A stretch of 64,000 bases of DNA, taken from Streptomyces malaysiense. Lineage in GTDB: Bacteria > Actinomycetota > Actinomycetes > Streptomycetales > Streptomycetaceae. The number at the start of each line of letters is the position of its first letter. The stretch's first letter is position 1. The position numbers and the translations under genes were made by a program. The stretch covers positions 43,682 to 107,681 of the forward strand of contig NZ_LBDA02000062.1 in assembly GCF_000980885.2 (NCBI RefSeq), read 5' to 3'. Shown piece by piece: positions 17,883 through 28,268 of this stretch. The notes below the pieces were generated by a model. It did not search any database. It had not been told where the DNA came from and saw only the letters and a program-made list of their open reading frames with translations.

Positions 17883-18791
17883 TCAGGGCAGGAGGACGAC
17901 CTTGCCCCGGACCCGGCGGGCCTCGATGTCGGCGTGGGCGCGGGCGGCCTGCGCCAGCGGGTAGGTGCCGCCCAGCGGGAGGACGAGCTCTCCGGCGGCC
18001 GCCAGCGCGACCAGTTCGGGCAGTGCCTCGGGGAGCCGGTCGGCCGGGCCACCGGTGCTGAAGCGCACGCCGTGCCGCGCGGCGGACATGTCGGCGATGG
18101 TGATCACCCGCGCGGCGTCCCCGGTCAGTGCGACCGAGTCGGCCAGTACGCCCGCGCCGGAGCAGTCGAGGACCCGGTCCACGCCCTGCGGCGCGGCGGC
18201 CCGCACCCGCTCCGCCCAGCCCTCGCCGTACGGCACCGCGGTGGCGCTGAGTCCGGTGAGCCCTTCGAGGTCGTGCTCGCCGGCGGTGGCGACCACGGTG
18301 ACGCCCCGGGCGGTGGCGAGCTGCACGGCGAGGACGCCGACGCTGCCGCCCGCGCCGTGGACCAGCAGGGTCTCGCCCGCCCGGGGGTCCAGCTGGTGCA
18401 GCGCGCGGTAGGCGGTCTCGCCCACCGTCACCAGCGCGGCGGCGGTCTCGAAGGAGATCTCAGCCGGCTTGGGGATCGGCCGCTCCAGCAGCGCGTACTC
18501 GCTGTAGCCGCCGGCCGGGGTGGCGCCGAGGACCTCGTCGCCGACCCGCGCCGCGGCGCCCTCGCCTGCCTTGTCGACGACGCCGGCCACGTCGAGGCCG
18601 GGCCGTACCGGGAACTGCGCGGGGAAGACCTCGGCCATCGTGCCGGAGCGGATCTTCAGGTCGATCGGGTTGACCGCGGCGGCCCGGACCTTGATCCGGA
18701 CCTGGCCCGGACCCGGCTCGGGGACGTCGGTCTCGGACAGGGTCAGCACGTCCGGGTCGCCGTAGCGCGTGTAGGTGACGGTGTGGGACAT
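17883..18791 (-). CDS. NADPH-dependent quinone oxidoreductase (zinc-free MDR family)
   Basis: A 302-residue medium-chain dehydrogenase/reductase of the quinone oxidoreductase type. The N-terminal GroES-like half holds RAAAVNPIDLKIRSG, and the nucleotide-binding half holds LLVHGAGGSVGVLAVQLA (a Rossmann glycine motif). No zinc-binding cysteines are present. Such enzymes reduce quinones or enals in the cytoplasm. The ATG at 18791 is chosen because GGAG lies about eight bases upstream, whereas the in-frame ATG 12 bases earlier has none. It follows the Old Yellow Enzyme gene on the same strand by 171 bases and probably shares its electrophile-responsive control. Confidence 0.88.
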   Translation of the reverse strand: MSHTVTYTRYGDPDVLTLSETDVPEPGPGQVRIKVRAAAVNPIDLKIRSGTMAEVFPAQFPVRPGLDVAGVVDKAGEGAAARVGDEVLGATPAGGYSEYALLERPIPKPAEISFETAAALVTVGETAYRALHQLDPRAGETLLVHGAGGSVGVLAVQLATARGVTVVATAGEHDLEGLTGLSATAVPYGEGWAERVRAAAPQGVDRVLDCSGAGVLADSVALTGDAARVITIADMSAARHGVRFSTGGPADRLPEALPELVALAAAGELVLPLGGTYPLAQAARAHADIEARRVRGKVVLLP

Positions 18792-18962
18792 CGAGAACTC
18801 CATTGAGGGGAGGGCGGGAGGGGTGGAAGACGCGAGGGTCCGCGTCACCAGGGTGGCGGCGGGGCGGGCCGGGGGCGTGCGGGACACCGGGCGATCCGGG
18901 GCCGGATTCCCCCGGCCGGAAGACACCGGCCGTACCGGCACCGGACCGAGCGGGCGTCCTGG

Positions 18963-20033
18963 TCAGCCGGCGAGGGCCGGGTAGTCGGTGTAGCCGCGCT
19001 CGTCGCCGCCGTAGAAGGTGGCGCGGTCGGGCTCGTTGAACGGACCGCCGGAGGCCAGCCGGGCGGGCAGGTCGGGGTTGGCGAGGAACAGCCCGCCGAA
19101 GCTGAGCACATCGGCCGTGCCGTCCTCGATCAGCGCCAGTTCGCCGGGGCCGGTCGGGGTCTGCCCGGTCTGGGGATTGAGGACGAGGACGCCGCCGAAC
19201 AGCTTGCGCAGCTCCAGGGTCAGCTCCCGGTCCGGGCCCTCCAGCACGTGCAGGTAGGCCAGGCCGAGCGGCTCGATCGCGGCGACCAGCGCGCGGTATG
19301 TGTCACGGTGACCGTCCTCGACGATGTCGTTGAACGGGACGGCCGGGGAGATCCGCAGCCCCACCCGGTGCGCGCCGATGGCGTCGGTGACCGCGCGGGC
19401 GACCTCGACGGTGAAGCGGATCCGGCCCGCCACCGAGCCGCCCCAGCCGTCGGTGCGCAGGTTGGCGTTGGTGGACAGGAACTGGTGCGGCAAGTAGCCG
19501 TTGGCGCCGTGCAGTTCGACGCCGTCGAAGCCGGCCTCGACGGCGTTGCGGGCCGCTCGGGCGAAGTCGTCGACGGTCCGGGCGATCTCGGCCTCGGTCA
19601 GCTCGGCCGGGGTGACGAAGTCCTTCATCCCCTCGTGGGTGAACACCTGGCCGGCCGCGGCGACGGGCGAGGGACCGACGGGGACGAGCCCGTCGGGCAG
19701 CAGGTCCGGGTGCCCGATCCGGCCGGTGTGCATGAGCTGGGCGAAGATCACGCCGCCTTCGCGGTGCACCGCGTCGGTGACCTGCCGCCAGGCCGCGACC
19801 TGCTCCGCGGAGTGCAGGCCGGGGGTGTCCGGGTATCCCTGGCCGACCACCGAGGGCTGCACACCCTCGCTGATGATCAGCCCGGCGCCGGCGCGCTGTG
19901 CGTAGTACGTCGCCATCGCCTCGGTCGCGCTCGCACCGGGACCGTAGGCGCGGCTGCGGGTCATCGGCGCCATCGCGATGCGGTTGGCCAGGCGCTTGCC
20001 GCCCAGCTCGATCGGGTCGAAAGCAGTGGTCAT
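18963..20033 (-). CDS. Alkene reductase, Old Yellow Enzyme family (NemA-like)
   Basis: A 356-residue FMN enzyme of the Old Yellow Enzyme family, which reduces activated C=C bonds of enones, maleimides or nitro compounds with NAD(P)H. The start (MTTAFDPIELGGKRLANRIA), MAPMTRSRA, the flavin-site segment FAQLMHTGRIGHPD and the substrate-binding segment ELHGANGYLPHQFL are characteristic, with the His-Gly-Ala-Asn of the active site. The ATG at 20033 has AAGGG in front. It is divergent from a MarR regulator across an operator-like palindrome, the common arrangement for electrophile-inducible reductases. Confidence 0.92.
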   Translation of the reverse strand: MTTAFDPIELGGKRLANRIAMAPMTRSRAYGPGASATEAMATYYAQRAGAGLIISEGVQPSVVGQGYPDTPGLHSAEQVAAWRQVTDAVHREGGVIFAQLMHTGRIGHPDLLPDGLVPVGPSPVAAAGQVFTHEGMKDFVTPAELTEAEIARTVDDFARAARNAVEAGFDGVELHGANGYLPHQFLSTNANLRTDGWGGSVAGRIRFTVEVARAVTDAIGAHRVGLRISPAVPFNDIVEDGHRDTYRALVAAIEPLGLAYLHVLEGPDRELTLELRKLFGGVLVLNPQTGQTPTGPGELALIEDGTADVLSFGGLFLANPDLPARLASGGPFNEPDRATFYGGDERGYTDYPALAG

Positions 20034-20095
20034 GATCAAGCCCTTCACACGGTGGTCGGTCCGGTGACCGCGGGTCGCGGTCCCCGGAACCTCGA

Positions 20096-20117
20096 TTTAC
20101 CTGTTCGAACAGTAAAA
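20096..20117. promoter_or_regulatory. Palindromic operator candidate between OYE and MarR genes
   Basis: A perfect 12-base palindrome CTGTTCGAACAG (20101-20112) is framed by TTTAC and TAAAA, which extend the symmetry with one base of slip. It lies 63 bases from the reductase start in a short AT-richer patch, so the MarR protein encoded alongside is the likely binder. The GTTCGAAC core superficially resembles a LexA box but lacks the N4 spacer of that consensus. Confidence 0.5.
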
Positions 20118-20271
20118 CTGGCCGTGGATATTTCGCAAGCGCTCGTGACAACGACCACGGCGTGCGTGAAAGGGTTGATTTGCCCAGAAGTGACTGCTCC
20201 GCGGCGAGGCGAAGGAAGGGATATCCTGTCCGAGCAGGATCATGGATCTAGTCTTGAAGGGAGCGCGGGCC

Positions 20272-20793
20272 ATGGCGGCATCCGCAGGCAGCGGCGAGGG
20301 TGGGGAAGGCCCCGGGGCCGGGGCGGACGTGGCGGTGGCCGTGCCCTCGGCCGCGACGGGCGGCCCGGTCAGTCACGCGATCTTCCGCGTGGCCCGCACG
20401 CACCGCATGATCGCCGGACAGCTGCTGCGCCGCGTGGGCCTTCACCCCGGCCAGGAGCTGGTCATGATGCAGCTGTGGGAACTGGGCCCGCAGCGGCAGG
20501 CCGACCTCGTCCGGCTGCTCGACTCGGACGCGGCCACCATGGCCCGCACGGTCCGCCGCCTGGAACAGGCCGGCTTCGTACGGCGCTACCCCTGCGCCGA
20601 CGACAAGCGCGCGTACCTGATCGAGGCCACCACCGCCAGCCAGGCGCTGCGCACACAGGTCGAGTCCCTCTGGCGCCGGCTGGAGGACGCCACCCTCGGC
20701 GGCCTCTCCCCGGCCGAGCAGGCCGAAGTCCTCCACGTCCTGGAGGGTTTGGAGGCCCGCCTCACCGAGGCCGCCGCGAAGCTGGGGGCCTGA
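20272..20793 (+). CDS. MarR-family transcriptional regulator
   Basis: A 173-residue winged-helix regulator. A 30-residue Gly/Ala-rich leader is followed by helices and the MarR DNA-binding block (QADLVRLLDSDAATMARTVR, wing RYPCADDKRAYLIEAT). A single Cys in the wing could sense electrophiles. The ATG at 20272 is preferred over the in-frame ATG at 20242 because GGGAG sits about nine bases before it. It is divergent from the reductase/oxidoreductase pair and probably represses both itself and that pair. Confidence 0.85.
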   Translation: MAASAGSGEGGEGPGAGADVAVAVPSAATGGPVSHAIFRVARTHRMIAGQLLRRVGLHPGQELVMMQLWELGPQRQADLVRLLDSDAATMARTVRRLEQAGFVRRYPCADDKRAYLIEATTASQALRTQVESLWRRLEDATLGGLSPAEQAEVLHVLEGLEARLTEAAAKLGA

Positions 20794-20865
20794 GCCCGCC
20801 GGTACCGCCCGCCGGCCCGCGGGGGCCACGCCGCCCGCCGGCCCCCGCTCCCTCCGGGCAGCGGG

Positions 20866-21213
20866 TCAGTCGCCGGTGAACAACCCGTCGGCGTTCGCCG
20901 CGTGCACGGCCCGCTTGGTCCATTCCCCCAGCCGGCCGAGGCCGACGCATGCCTCGACGCGCTCGCGGACGGCGTCAGGGGCGGGGATACGGCGCCACTC
21001 GAGGAGGCGAAGGAGCATCGCCCTGCTGCCTTCGATACGTCCTTCCTCGCGTCCTTCCTCGCGCCCCTCCTCTCGCACCTGTTCGGCCAGCGGGTGGCGC
21101 CAGAAGTACTGGACGGTCTTCATCAAGTCCCTCCACATCTGCTTCGCCCGCCGACCGGTCAGGCAGGAGTCGACGAACCGCGTGCAGAAGACCTCGTGCG
21201 ACGAGCCGGCCAT
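20866..21213 (-). pseudogene. Internally deleted Rpn/PD-(D/E)XK nuclease-like protein
   Basis: The 115-residue product has the ends of a large Streptomyces family related to Rpn recombination-promoting nucleases: an N-terminus with SSHEVF and a C-terminal part with MWRDLMKTVQYFWRHPLAEQ, a charged repeat (REEGREEGREEGRIEG) and LLEWRRIPAPDAVRERVEAC. The roughly 180 residues between, which hold the nuclease active site, are missing. The ATG at 21213 has an excellent AGGAGG site, so a short protein may still be made. It could be a decayed gene or a domain-only derivative. The family identification is from memory. Confidence 0.55.
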
Positions 21214-21339
21214 CGGCACTCCCTCCTGTCGTACGACGTGACCAACGAGCCGGGTCGCGAGAAGTTGCATATGCCTGGGGCAAGTGACTTTTGACTGCCG
21301 CCGTCACCCCCTGTCACACCCCACCGCTACCGTCGACCC

Positions 21340-23613
21340 ATGGCGCAACAGGCGGGGACCCATACCGGTGAGCGGCGGACGGCTGTGCTCGAAGGGGTGC
21401 TGGAGAGGATCACGTACGCCAATGAGGAGAACGGGTACACCGTTGCCCGGGTCGACGCGGGCAGAGGCGGGGGCGAGCTGCTCACCGTCGTCGGCGCGCT
21501 GCTCGGGGCCCAGGTGGGGGAGTCCCTGCGGATGGAGGGGCGGTGGGGGAGCCACCCCCAGCACGGCAGACAGTTCCAGGTCGAGAACTACTCGACCGTC
21601 CTCCCGGCCACCGTCCAGGGCATGCGCCGCTACCTCGGCTCCGGGCTCGTCAAGGGGATCGGGCCCGTCTTCGCCGACCGGATCACCCGGCACTTCGACG
21701 TCGACACCCTCCGCGTCATCGAGGAGGAGCCCGAGCGGCTGATCGAGGTGCCGGGGCTCGGGCCCAAGCGGACCAAGAAGATCGCCGAGGCGTGGGAGGA
21801 GCAGAAGGCGATCAAAGAGGTCATGCTCTTCCTCCAGACCGTCGAGGTGTCCACCTCCATCGCCGTGCGCATCTACAAGAAGTACGGGGACCAGTCGATC
21901 GACGTCGTCAAGGGGAACCCCTACCGGCTCGCCGCCGATGTCTGGGGCATCGGATTCCTCACCGCCGACAAGATCGCCCAGTCCGTCGGCATCCCCCACG
22001 ACAGCCCCGAGCGCGTCAAGGCCGGCCTCCAGTACGCCCTCTCCCAGTCCGCCGACCAGGGCAACTGCTACCTGCCCGAGGAACGCCTCATCGCGGACGC
22101 CGTCAAACTCCTCCAGGTCGACACCGGCCTCGTCATCGAATGCCTCGGCGAGCTGGCCCGGGAGCCGGAGGACGGCACCGACCCGGGTGTCGTACGGGAG
22201 AAGGTGCCCGGCCCCGACGGCGGCGAATCCGTCACCGCCGTCTACCTCGTCCCCTTCCACCGCGCCGAGATCTCCCTCTCCGCCCAGCTCCTGCGCCTCC
22301 TGCGCACCGAGGACGACCGCATGCCCGCTTTCCGGGACGTGGACTGGGGCAAGGCCCTCGGCTGGCTCCACAAGCGCACCGGGGCCGACCTCGCGCCCGA
22401 GCAGGAGGCCGCCGTCCGGCTCGCGCTCACGCAGAAGGTCGCCGTGCTCACTGGTGGCCCCGGCTGCGGCAAGTCGTTCACCGTCCGGTCCGTCGTGGAG
22501 CTGGCCCGTGCCCGGCGGGCCAAGGTGGTGCTCGCCGCCCCGACCGGTCGCGCCGCCAAACGGCTGGCCGAGCTGACCGGGGCCGAGGCCTCCACCGTGC
22601 ACCGGCTGCTGGAGCTGAGGCCCGGCGGAGACGCGGCCTACGACCGGGAACGGCCCCTCGACGCCGACCTGGTGGTCGTGGACGAGGCGTCCATGCTGGA
22701 CCTCCTCCTCGCCAACAAGCTGGTGAAGGCCGTACCGCCCGGAGCGCACCTGCTCTTCGTCGGGGACGTAGACCAGTTGCCCAGCGTCGGCGCCGGGGAG
22801 GTCCTGCGCGACCTCCTCGCGCCGGGCAGCCCGATCCCCGCCGTCCGTCTCACCCGCGTGTTCCGGCAGGCCCAGCAGTCCGGCGTCGTCACCAACGCGC
22901 ACCGGATCAACGCCGGGCAGCACCCCCTCACCGACGGGCTCAAGGACTTCTTCCTCTTCGTGGAGGACGACACGGAGGAGGCAGGGCGGCTCACCGTGGA
23001 CGTGGCGGCGCGGCGCATCCCCGCCCGGTTCGGGCTCGACCCGCGGCGCGACGTGCAGGTGCTCGCGCCCATGCACCGGGGCCCGGCCGGCGCGGGGACG
23101 CTCAACGGACTGCTCCAGCAGGCCGTCACGCCCGCCCGGCCCGATGTGCCGGAGAAGCGGTTCGGCGGGCGGGTCTTCCGGGTCGGCGACAAGGTGACCC
23201 AGATTCGCAACAATTACGAGAAGGGGGAGAACGGGGTCTTCAACGGCACCGTGGGCGTCGTCACCGCGCTCGACCCGGTCGACCAGCGGCTGACGGTGCT
23301 GACGGACGAGGACGAGGAGGTTCCGTATGAATTCGACGAACTGGACGAACTCGCCCACGCGTACGCGGTGACCATCCACCGTTCACAGGGAAGTGAATAT
23401 CCCGCCGTGGTGATCCCCGTCACCACGGGAGCATGGATGATGCTGCAGCGGAACCTGCTCTACACCGCCGTGACGCGGGCCAAGAGGCTGGTCGTGCTGG
23501 TCGGGTCGCGTCGGGCGATCGGCCAGGCCGTGCGCACGGTGTCGGCCGGAAGACGGTGCACGGCCCTGGACTTCAGGCTCGTCGGCAAAAATGATCGATC
23601 AAATGAGTCGTGA
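21340..23613 (+). CDS. recD2: RecD2-type ATP-dependent DNA helicase
   Basis: A 757-residue SF1B 5'-to-3' helicase of the RecD2 (RecD/TraA-like) type, found in bacteria without a RecBC partner and linked to DNA repair. The N-terminal OB-fold and helix-hairpin-helix region (GLVKGIGPVFADRI, PGLGPKRTKKIAEAW) is followed by Walker A LTGGPGCGKSFT (about residue 370), Walker B VVVDEASMLD, GDVDQLPSVGAGEVL and the C-terminal motif VTIHRSQGSEYPAVV. The ATG at 21340 gives the family N-terminus. No strong ribosome site precedes it. It is followed by the citrate synthase gene on the same strand, a neighbourhood I recall from other Streptomyces. Confidence 0.93.
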   Translation: MAQQAGTHTGERRTAVLEGVLERITYANEENGYTVARVDAGRGGGELLTVVGALLGAQVGESLRMEGRWGSHPQHGRQFQVENYSTVLPATVQGMRRYLGSGLVKGIGPVFADRITRHFDVDTLRVIEEEPERLIEVPGLGPKRTKKIAEAWEEQKAIKEVMLFLQTVEVSTSIAVRIYKKYGDQSIDVVKGNPYRLAADVWGIGFLTADKIAQSVGIPHDSPERVKAGLQYALSQSADQGNCYLPEERLIADAVKLLQVDTGLVIECLGELAREPEDGTDPGVVREKVPGPDGGESVTAVYLVPFHRAEISLSAQLLRLLRTEDDRMPAFRDVDWGKALGWLHKRTGADLAPEQEAAVRLALTQKVAVLTGGPGCGKSFTVRSVVELARARRAKVVLAAPTGRAAKRLAELTGAEASTVHRLLELRPGGDAAYDRERPLDADLVVVDEASMLDLLLANKLVKAVPPGAHLLFVGDVDQLPSVGAGEVLRDLLAPGSPIPAVRLTRVFRQAQQSGVVTNAHRINAGQHPLTDGLKDFFLFVEDDTEEAGRLTVDVAARRIPARFGLDPRRDVQVLAPMHRGPAGAGTLNGLLQQAVTPARPDVPEKRFGGRVFRVGDKVTQIRNNYEKGENGVFNGTVGVVTALDPVDQRLTVLTDEDEEVPYEFDELDELAHAYAVTIHRSQGSEYPAVVIPVTTGAWMMLQRNLLYTAVTRAKRLVVLVGSRRAIGQAVRTVSAGRRCTALDFRLVGKNDRSNES

Positions 23614-23791
23614 AGGTCACAGAGCACTTCCAGATACCCCTCCGAGGGGGCAGGATGAGCAGGTTGGCGGCACTGAGTGCCGTCAATAGGCCCAATGGTC
23701 GACCCCGAGTGCACTCTCCTGAGCCAAATGGGGGATGGTAGAGACAGTCAGGGCACCTCGAAGATGAGGCACTACGTCGGTGAGGGAAGAC

Positions 23792-25081
<1,290 letters not shown>

Positions 25082-25116
25082 GCCGTAGCCGCGCCGCCTG
25101 GGAATCGGGCGAAGAA

Positions 25117-25169
25117 GAAGGCGCCCTGAGTCGCCGGTCCCCCCACGGGCCGACGACCAGGGCGCCTTC
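25117..25169 (+). terminator. Terminator behind the citrate synthase gene
   Basis: A perfect 12-base inverted repeat GAAGGCGCCCTG (25117-25128) and CAGGGCGCCTTC (25158-25169), with a nested CGG/CCG stem in the loop, starts 36 bases after the stop codon. Confidence 0.75.
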
Positions 25170-25594
25170 CCATGTCCCGGTGCGGATTCCCCCCACGGGA
25201 TCCGGGCCGGGCGCCTAGAGAGGACAGCGCCTGAATCGCTGTCGTTGTTGCGGTCTGCCGGGACAGGCACGCCGGGAGGGCCGCTCAAAGCTTCCCGGTG
25301 TACGTGCCCCGGCAACGCATCTCCGGAGACGTCCCCCAAGACATCCCCGGACGTCGGAACAACGCCCCCCAAGACGCCGATCCGACATCGCCAACTTAGA
25401 CCTTCGAACCCCTTCGATGGTTACGTTCACATCACTGTGATCTGCGTCTCTTGCATATGTCCCTTTGATGCGCAAGAGCCCCGATCCATTGATCGGGACT
25501 CGAGCGTAAGGAAGATGCGCGAGCCTTGTGAAGAGCTTATGTGAGGCTCGCGTCGGTCTCTAGAGGGACTCCGGTTTCGGCTTGGAGCGGAATC
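25170..25594. other. Non-coding gap with two hairpins at the copA 3' side
   Basis: No gene is supported in this stretch, and its middle is unusually AT-rich for this genome. It contains CCCGATC-CATT-GATCGGG (25480-25497), a 7-base stem with a four-base loop, and CGCGAGCCT (25518-25526) paired with AGGCTCGCG (25544-25552) across a 17-base loop. Both lie behind the copA stop codon on the minus strand and may end its transcript. The second loop is large for a terminator. Confidence 0.5.
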
Positions 25595-27859
25595 TCACCG
25601 GAACCGGCGCAACCGAAGGCTGTTGGTCACCACGAAGACCGAGGAGAACGCCATCGCGGCGCCCGCGATCATGGGGTTCAGCAGCCCGGCGGCGGCCAGC
25701 GGCAGCGCGGCCACGTTGTAGCCGAACGCCCAGACCAGGTTGCCCTTGATCGTGGCCAGCGTCCGCCGCGACAGCCGGATCGCGTCGGCGGCCGTACGCA
25801 GGTCACCGCGGACCAGCGTCAGATCGCCCGCCTCGATCGCCGCGTCCGTGCCGGTGCCCATCGCGAGGCCGAGGTCGGCGGTGGCGAGGGCGGCCGCGTC
25901 GTTGACCCCGTCGCCGACCATGGCCACCGCACGGCCCTCGGCCTGGAGGCGTCGTACGACGTCCACCTTGTCCTCGGGCAGCACTTCCGCGTACACCCGC
26001 TCCGCGTCGATACCGACGGCCCTGGCGACCGACTCGGCGACCGTCCGGTTGTCCCCGGTGAGCAGCACCGGCGTCAGCCCGAGGGCGCGCAGCCCGCGGA
26101 TCGCCTCGGCGCTGGTCCCCTTGATCGCGTCGGCGACCGCGAGGACCCCGCGGGCCCGGCCGTCCCAGCCCGCCAGGACGGCCGTACGGCCCTCCCGCTC
26201 GGCCTCCGCGGCCGCGTGGGCCAGGTCCTCGGGAATGTCGTCGTACAGGCGCCCCACGGCCACCTCGCGGCCGTCCACGCGCCCGCGCACGCCCCGCCCG
26301 GGAACGTTCTCGAAGTGCTCGACCGCCGGGAGCGCGCCGACGCGCTCCTCGGCGCCGGCCGCGACGGCGCGGGCGACCGGGTGCTCGGAGGAGTGCTCCA
26401 GGGCGCCCGCGAGGCGCAGCAGCTCCTTCTCGTCCTCGCCGTCCGCGGCGTACACCGTCTGGAGGGCCATCCGGCCGGTGGTGACGGTGCCGGTCTTGTC
26501 CAGGACGACGGTGTCGACGCGGCGCGTCGACTCCAGGACCTCGGGGCCCTTGATCAGGATGCCGAGCTGGGCGCCGCGCCCGGTGCCGACCATCAGCGCG
26601 GTCGGTGTGGCGAGGCCCAGTGCGCAGGGGCAGGCGATGATCAGCACGGCGACGGCGGCGGTGAACGCGGACACCGCGTCCCCGGTGACGCCGAGCCAGC
26701 CGCCGAAGGTGGCGAGCGCGATCAGGATGACCACGGGCACGAACACCGCGGAGACCCGGTCGGCGAGCCGCTGCACCTCGGCCTTGCCGTTCTGCGCGTC
26801 CTCCACCAGCCTGGCCATCCGCGCGAGCTGGGTGTCGGCGCCGACCCGGGTGGCCTCGACGACCAGCCGGCCGCCCGCGTTGACCGTGGCGCCGGTGACC
26901 TGGTCGCCGGGGCCGACGTCCACCGGCACCGACTCGCCGGTCAGCATCGCGGCGTCGACCGCCGAGACTCCCTCGACCACGGTGCCGTCGGTGGCGACCT
27001 TCTCGCCGGGCCGTACGACGAACCGGTCCCCGACCGCCAGCGCGGAGACCGGCACCCGCACCTCGCGGCCGTCCCGCAGCACCGCGACGTCCTTGGCGCC
27101 CAGCTCCAGCAGGGCCCTGAGGGCCGCGCCGGCGCGCCGCTTGGAGCGGGCCTCCAGATAGCGGCCGAGCAGGATCAGCGCGACGACGCCGGAGGCGACC
27201 TCCAGATAGATGGTGGAGGCGCCGTCCGTGCGGGAGACGGTGAGGCGGAACTCGTCGTGCATGCCGGGCATCCCGGCGTGGCCGAGGAACAGCGCCCACA
27301 GCGACCAGCCGAACGCGGCCAGCGTGCCGACCGAGACCAGGGTGTCCATGGTGGCCGCGCCGTGCCGGGCGTTGGTCCAGGCGGCGCGGTGGAAGGGCGC
27401 GCCGCCCCAGACGACGACGGGCGCGGCGAGGGTGAGGGAGAGCCACTGCCAGTTGTCGAACTGGAGGGCCGGGACCATCGCGAGCAGCACGACGGGCAGC
27501 GCGAGCAGCGCGGAGACGAGCAGCCGGTGGCGCAGTGCCCCGAGTTCGGGGTCCTGTCCGGCGGATTCCGGGGCCGCGGTCTCGGGCTCGGGCCGCGGCG
27601 GGGCGGGTTCCTCGGCGGTGTAACCGGTCTTGACGACGGTGGCGATCAGGTCGGCGACCTCGACGCCCGTGCCGAAGCTGACCTTCGCCTTCTCGGTGGC
27701 GAAGTTGACGGTGGCGCTGACGCCGTCCATCCGGTTGAGCTTCTTCTCCACGCGTGCCGCGCAGGAGGCGCAGGTCATCCCGCCGATGAGCAGTTCGACC
27801 TCGGACGGCGTGCCGGAGGATATGGCGGTGTCTGCTTGCTCTGCGATGGTGCTGGTCAT
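25595..27859 (-). CDS. copA: Copper-exporting P1B-type ATPase CopA
   Basis: A 754-residue copper-efflux ATPase of the cytoplasmic membrane. An N-terminal heavy-metal domain has GMTCASCAARVEKKL (about residues 28-42). Eight helices follow, with the copper-transporting CPC in IIACPCALGLATPTAL (about 410), the phosphorylated Asp in DKTGTVTTG (about 453), the ATP-binding HP pair in SSEHPVARAV and the hinge MVGDGVNDAAAL (about 650). It lies 86 bases downstream of the chaperone gene copZ and is likely cotranscribed with it from a CsoR-type operator-promoter. Confidence 0.94.
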   Translation of the reverse strand: MTSTIAEQADTAISSGTPSEVELLIGGMTCASCAARVEKKLNRMDGVSATVNFATEKAKVSFGTGVEVADLIATVVKTGYTAEEPAPPRPEPETAAPESAGQDPELGALRHRLLVSALLALPVVLLAMVPALQFDNWQWLSLTLAAPVVVWGGAPFHRAAWTNARHGAATMDTLVSVGTLAAFGWSLWALFLGHAGMPGMHDEFRLTVSRTDGASTIYLEVASGVVALILLGRYLEARSKRRAGAALRALLELGAKDVAVLRDGREVRVPVSALAVGDRFVVRPGEKVATDGTVVEGVSAVDAAMLTGESVPVDVGPGDQVTGATVNAGGRLVVEATRVGADTQLARMARLVEDAQNGKAEVQRLADRVSAVFVPVVILIALATFGGWLGVTGDAVSAFTAAVAVLIIACPCALGLATPTALMVGTGRGAQLGILIKGPEVLESTRRVDTVVLDKTGTVTTGRMALQTVYAADGEDEKELLRLAGALEHSSEHPVARAVAAGAEERVGALPAVEHFENVPGRGVRGRVDGREVAVGRLYDDIPEDLAHAAAEAEREGRTAVLAGWDGRARGVLAVADAIKGTSAEAIRGLRALGLTPVLLTGDNRTVAESVARAVGIDAERVYAEVLPEDKVDVVRRLQAEGRAVAMVGDGVNDAAALATADLGLAMGTGTDAAIEAGDLTLVRGDLRTAADAIRLSRRTLATIKGNLVWAFGYNVAALPLAAAGLLNPMIAGAAMAFSSVFVVTNSLRLRRFR

Positions 27860-27945
27860 GTCCGGACTCCAGACATCGGACCGGACCGCACGGAGCCAGT
27901 ATCAGCTGGTCGGCACGGCCGGTCGGGGCTGTGGAAGGGTGGTGC

Positions 27946-28185
27946 TCAGGCCTTGCCGGCCAGCTCGAAGCCGGCCTCGTCCACCGCGGCGCGGACGGCC
28001 TCGTCGTCCAGCGCGGCCGCGGAGACGACGGTGACCTCGCCGCTCGACGCGACGGCCTTCACCGAGGTGACGCCGGGGAGCTGGGAGATCTCGCCGGAGA
28101 CGGATCCCTCGCAGTGCCCGCAGCTCATGCCGGTCACCTTGTAGACGGTGGTGACGGGGGCCGGGGTGTCGGTCTGGGCGCTCAT
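27946..28185 (-). CDS. copZ: Copper chaperone CopZ
   Basis: A 79-residue heavy-metal-associated domain protein with the metal site GMSCGHCEGSV (about residues 19-29) and the ferredoxin-like pattern ending in VDEAGFELAG. It carries Cu(I) to CopA in the cytoplasm. The ATG at 28185 has GAGGAG six bases upstream. It is the first gene of a copZ-copA unit, with a palindromic CsoR-type operator 84-100 bases ahead. Confidence 0.92.
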   Translation of the reverse strand: MSAQTDTPAPVTTVYKVTGMSCGHCEGSVSGEISQLPGVTSVKAVASSGEVTVVSAAALDDEAVRAAVDEAGFELAGKA

Positions 28186-28268
28186 TTCGTTCTCCTCGTC
28201 GTGGCGCGTGGGGCCGGTGGTGTGCGCCGGTCTGGTGTTCCCGATGGTTTCCCCACTCTCACGAGAGT

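Noticed and set aside
20101..20112. LexA (SOS) box reading of CTGTTCGAACAG
   Set aside because: It lacks the GAAC-N4-GTTC arrangement, and neither flanking gene is an SOS gene. A MarR operator is more plausible.
25541..28144. An 867-codon plus-strand frame opposite copA and copZ
   Set aside because: Antisense shadow of copA, which has all P-type ATPase motifs on the minus strand.
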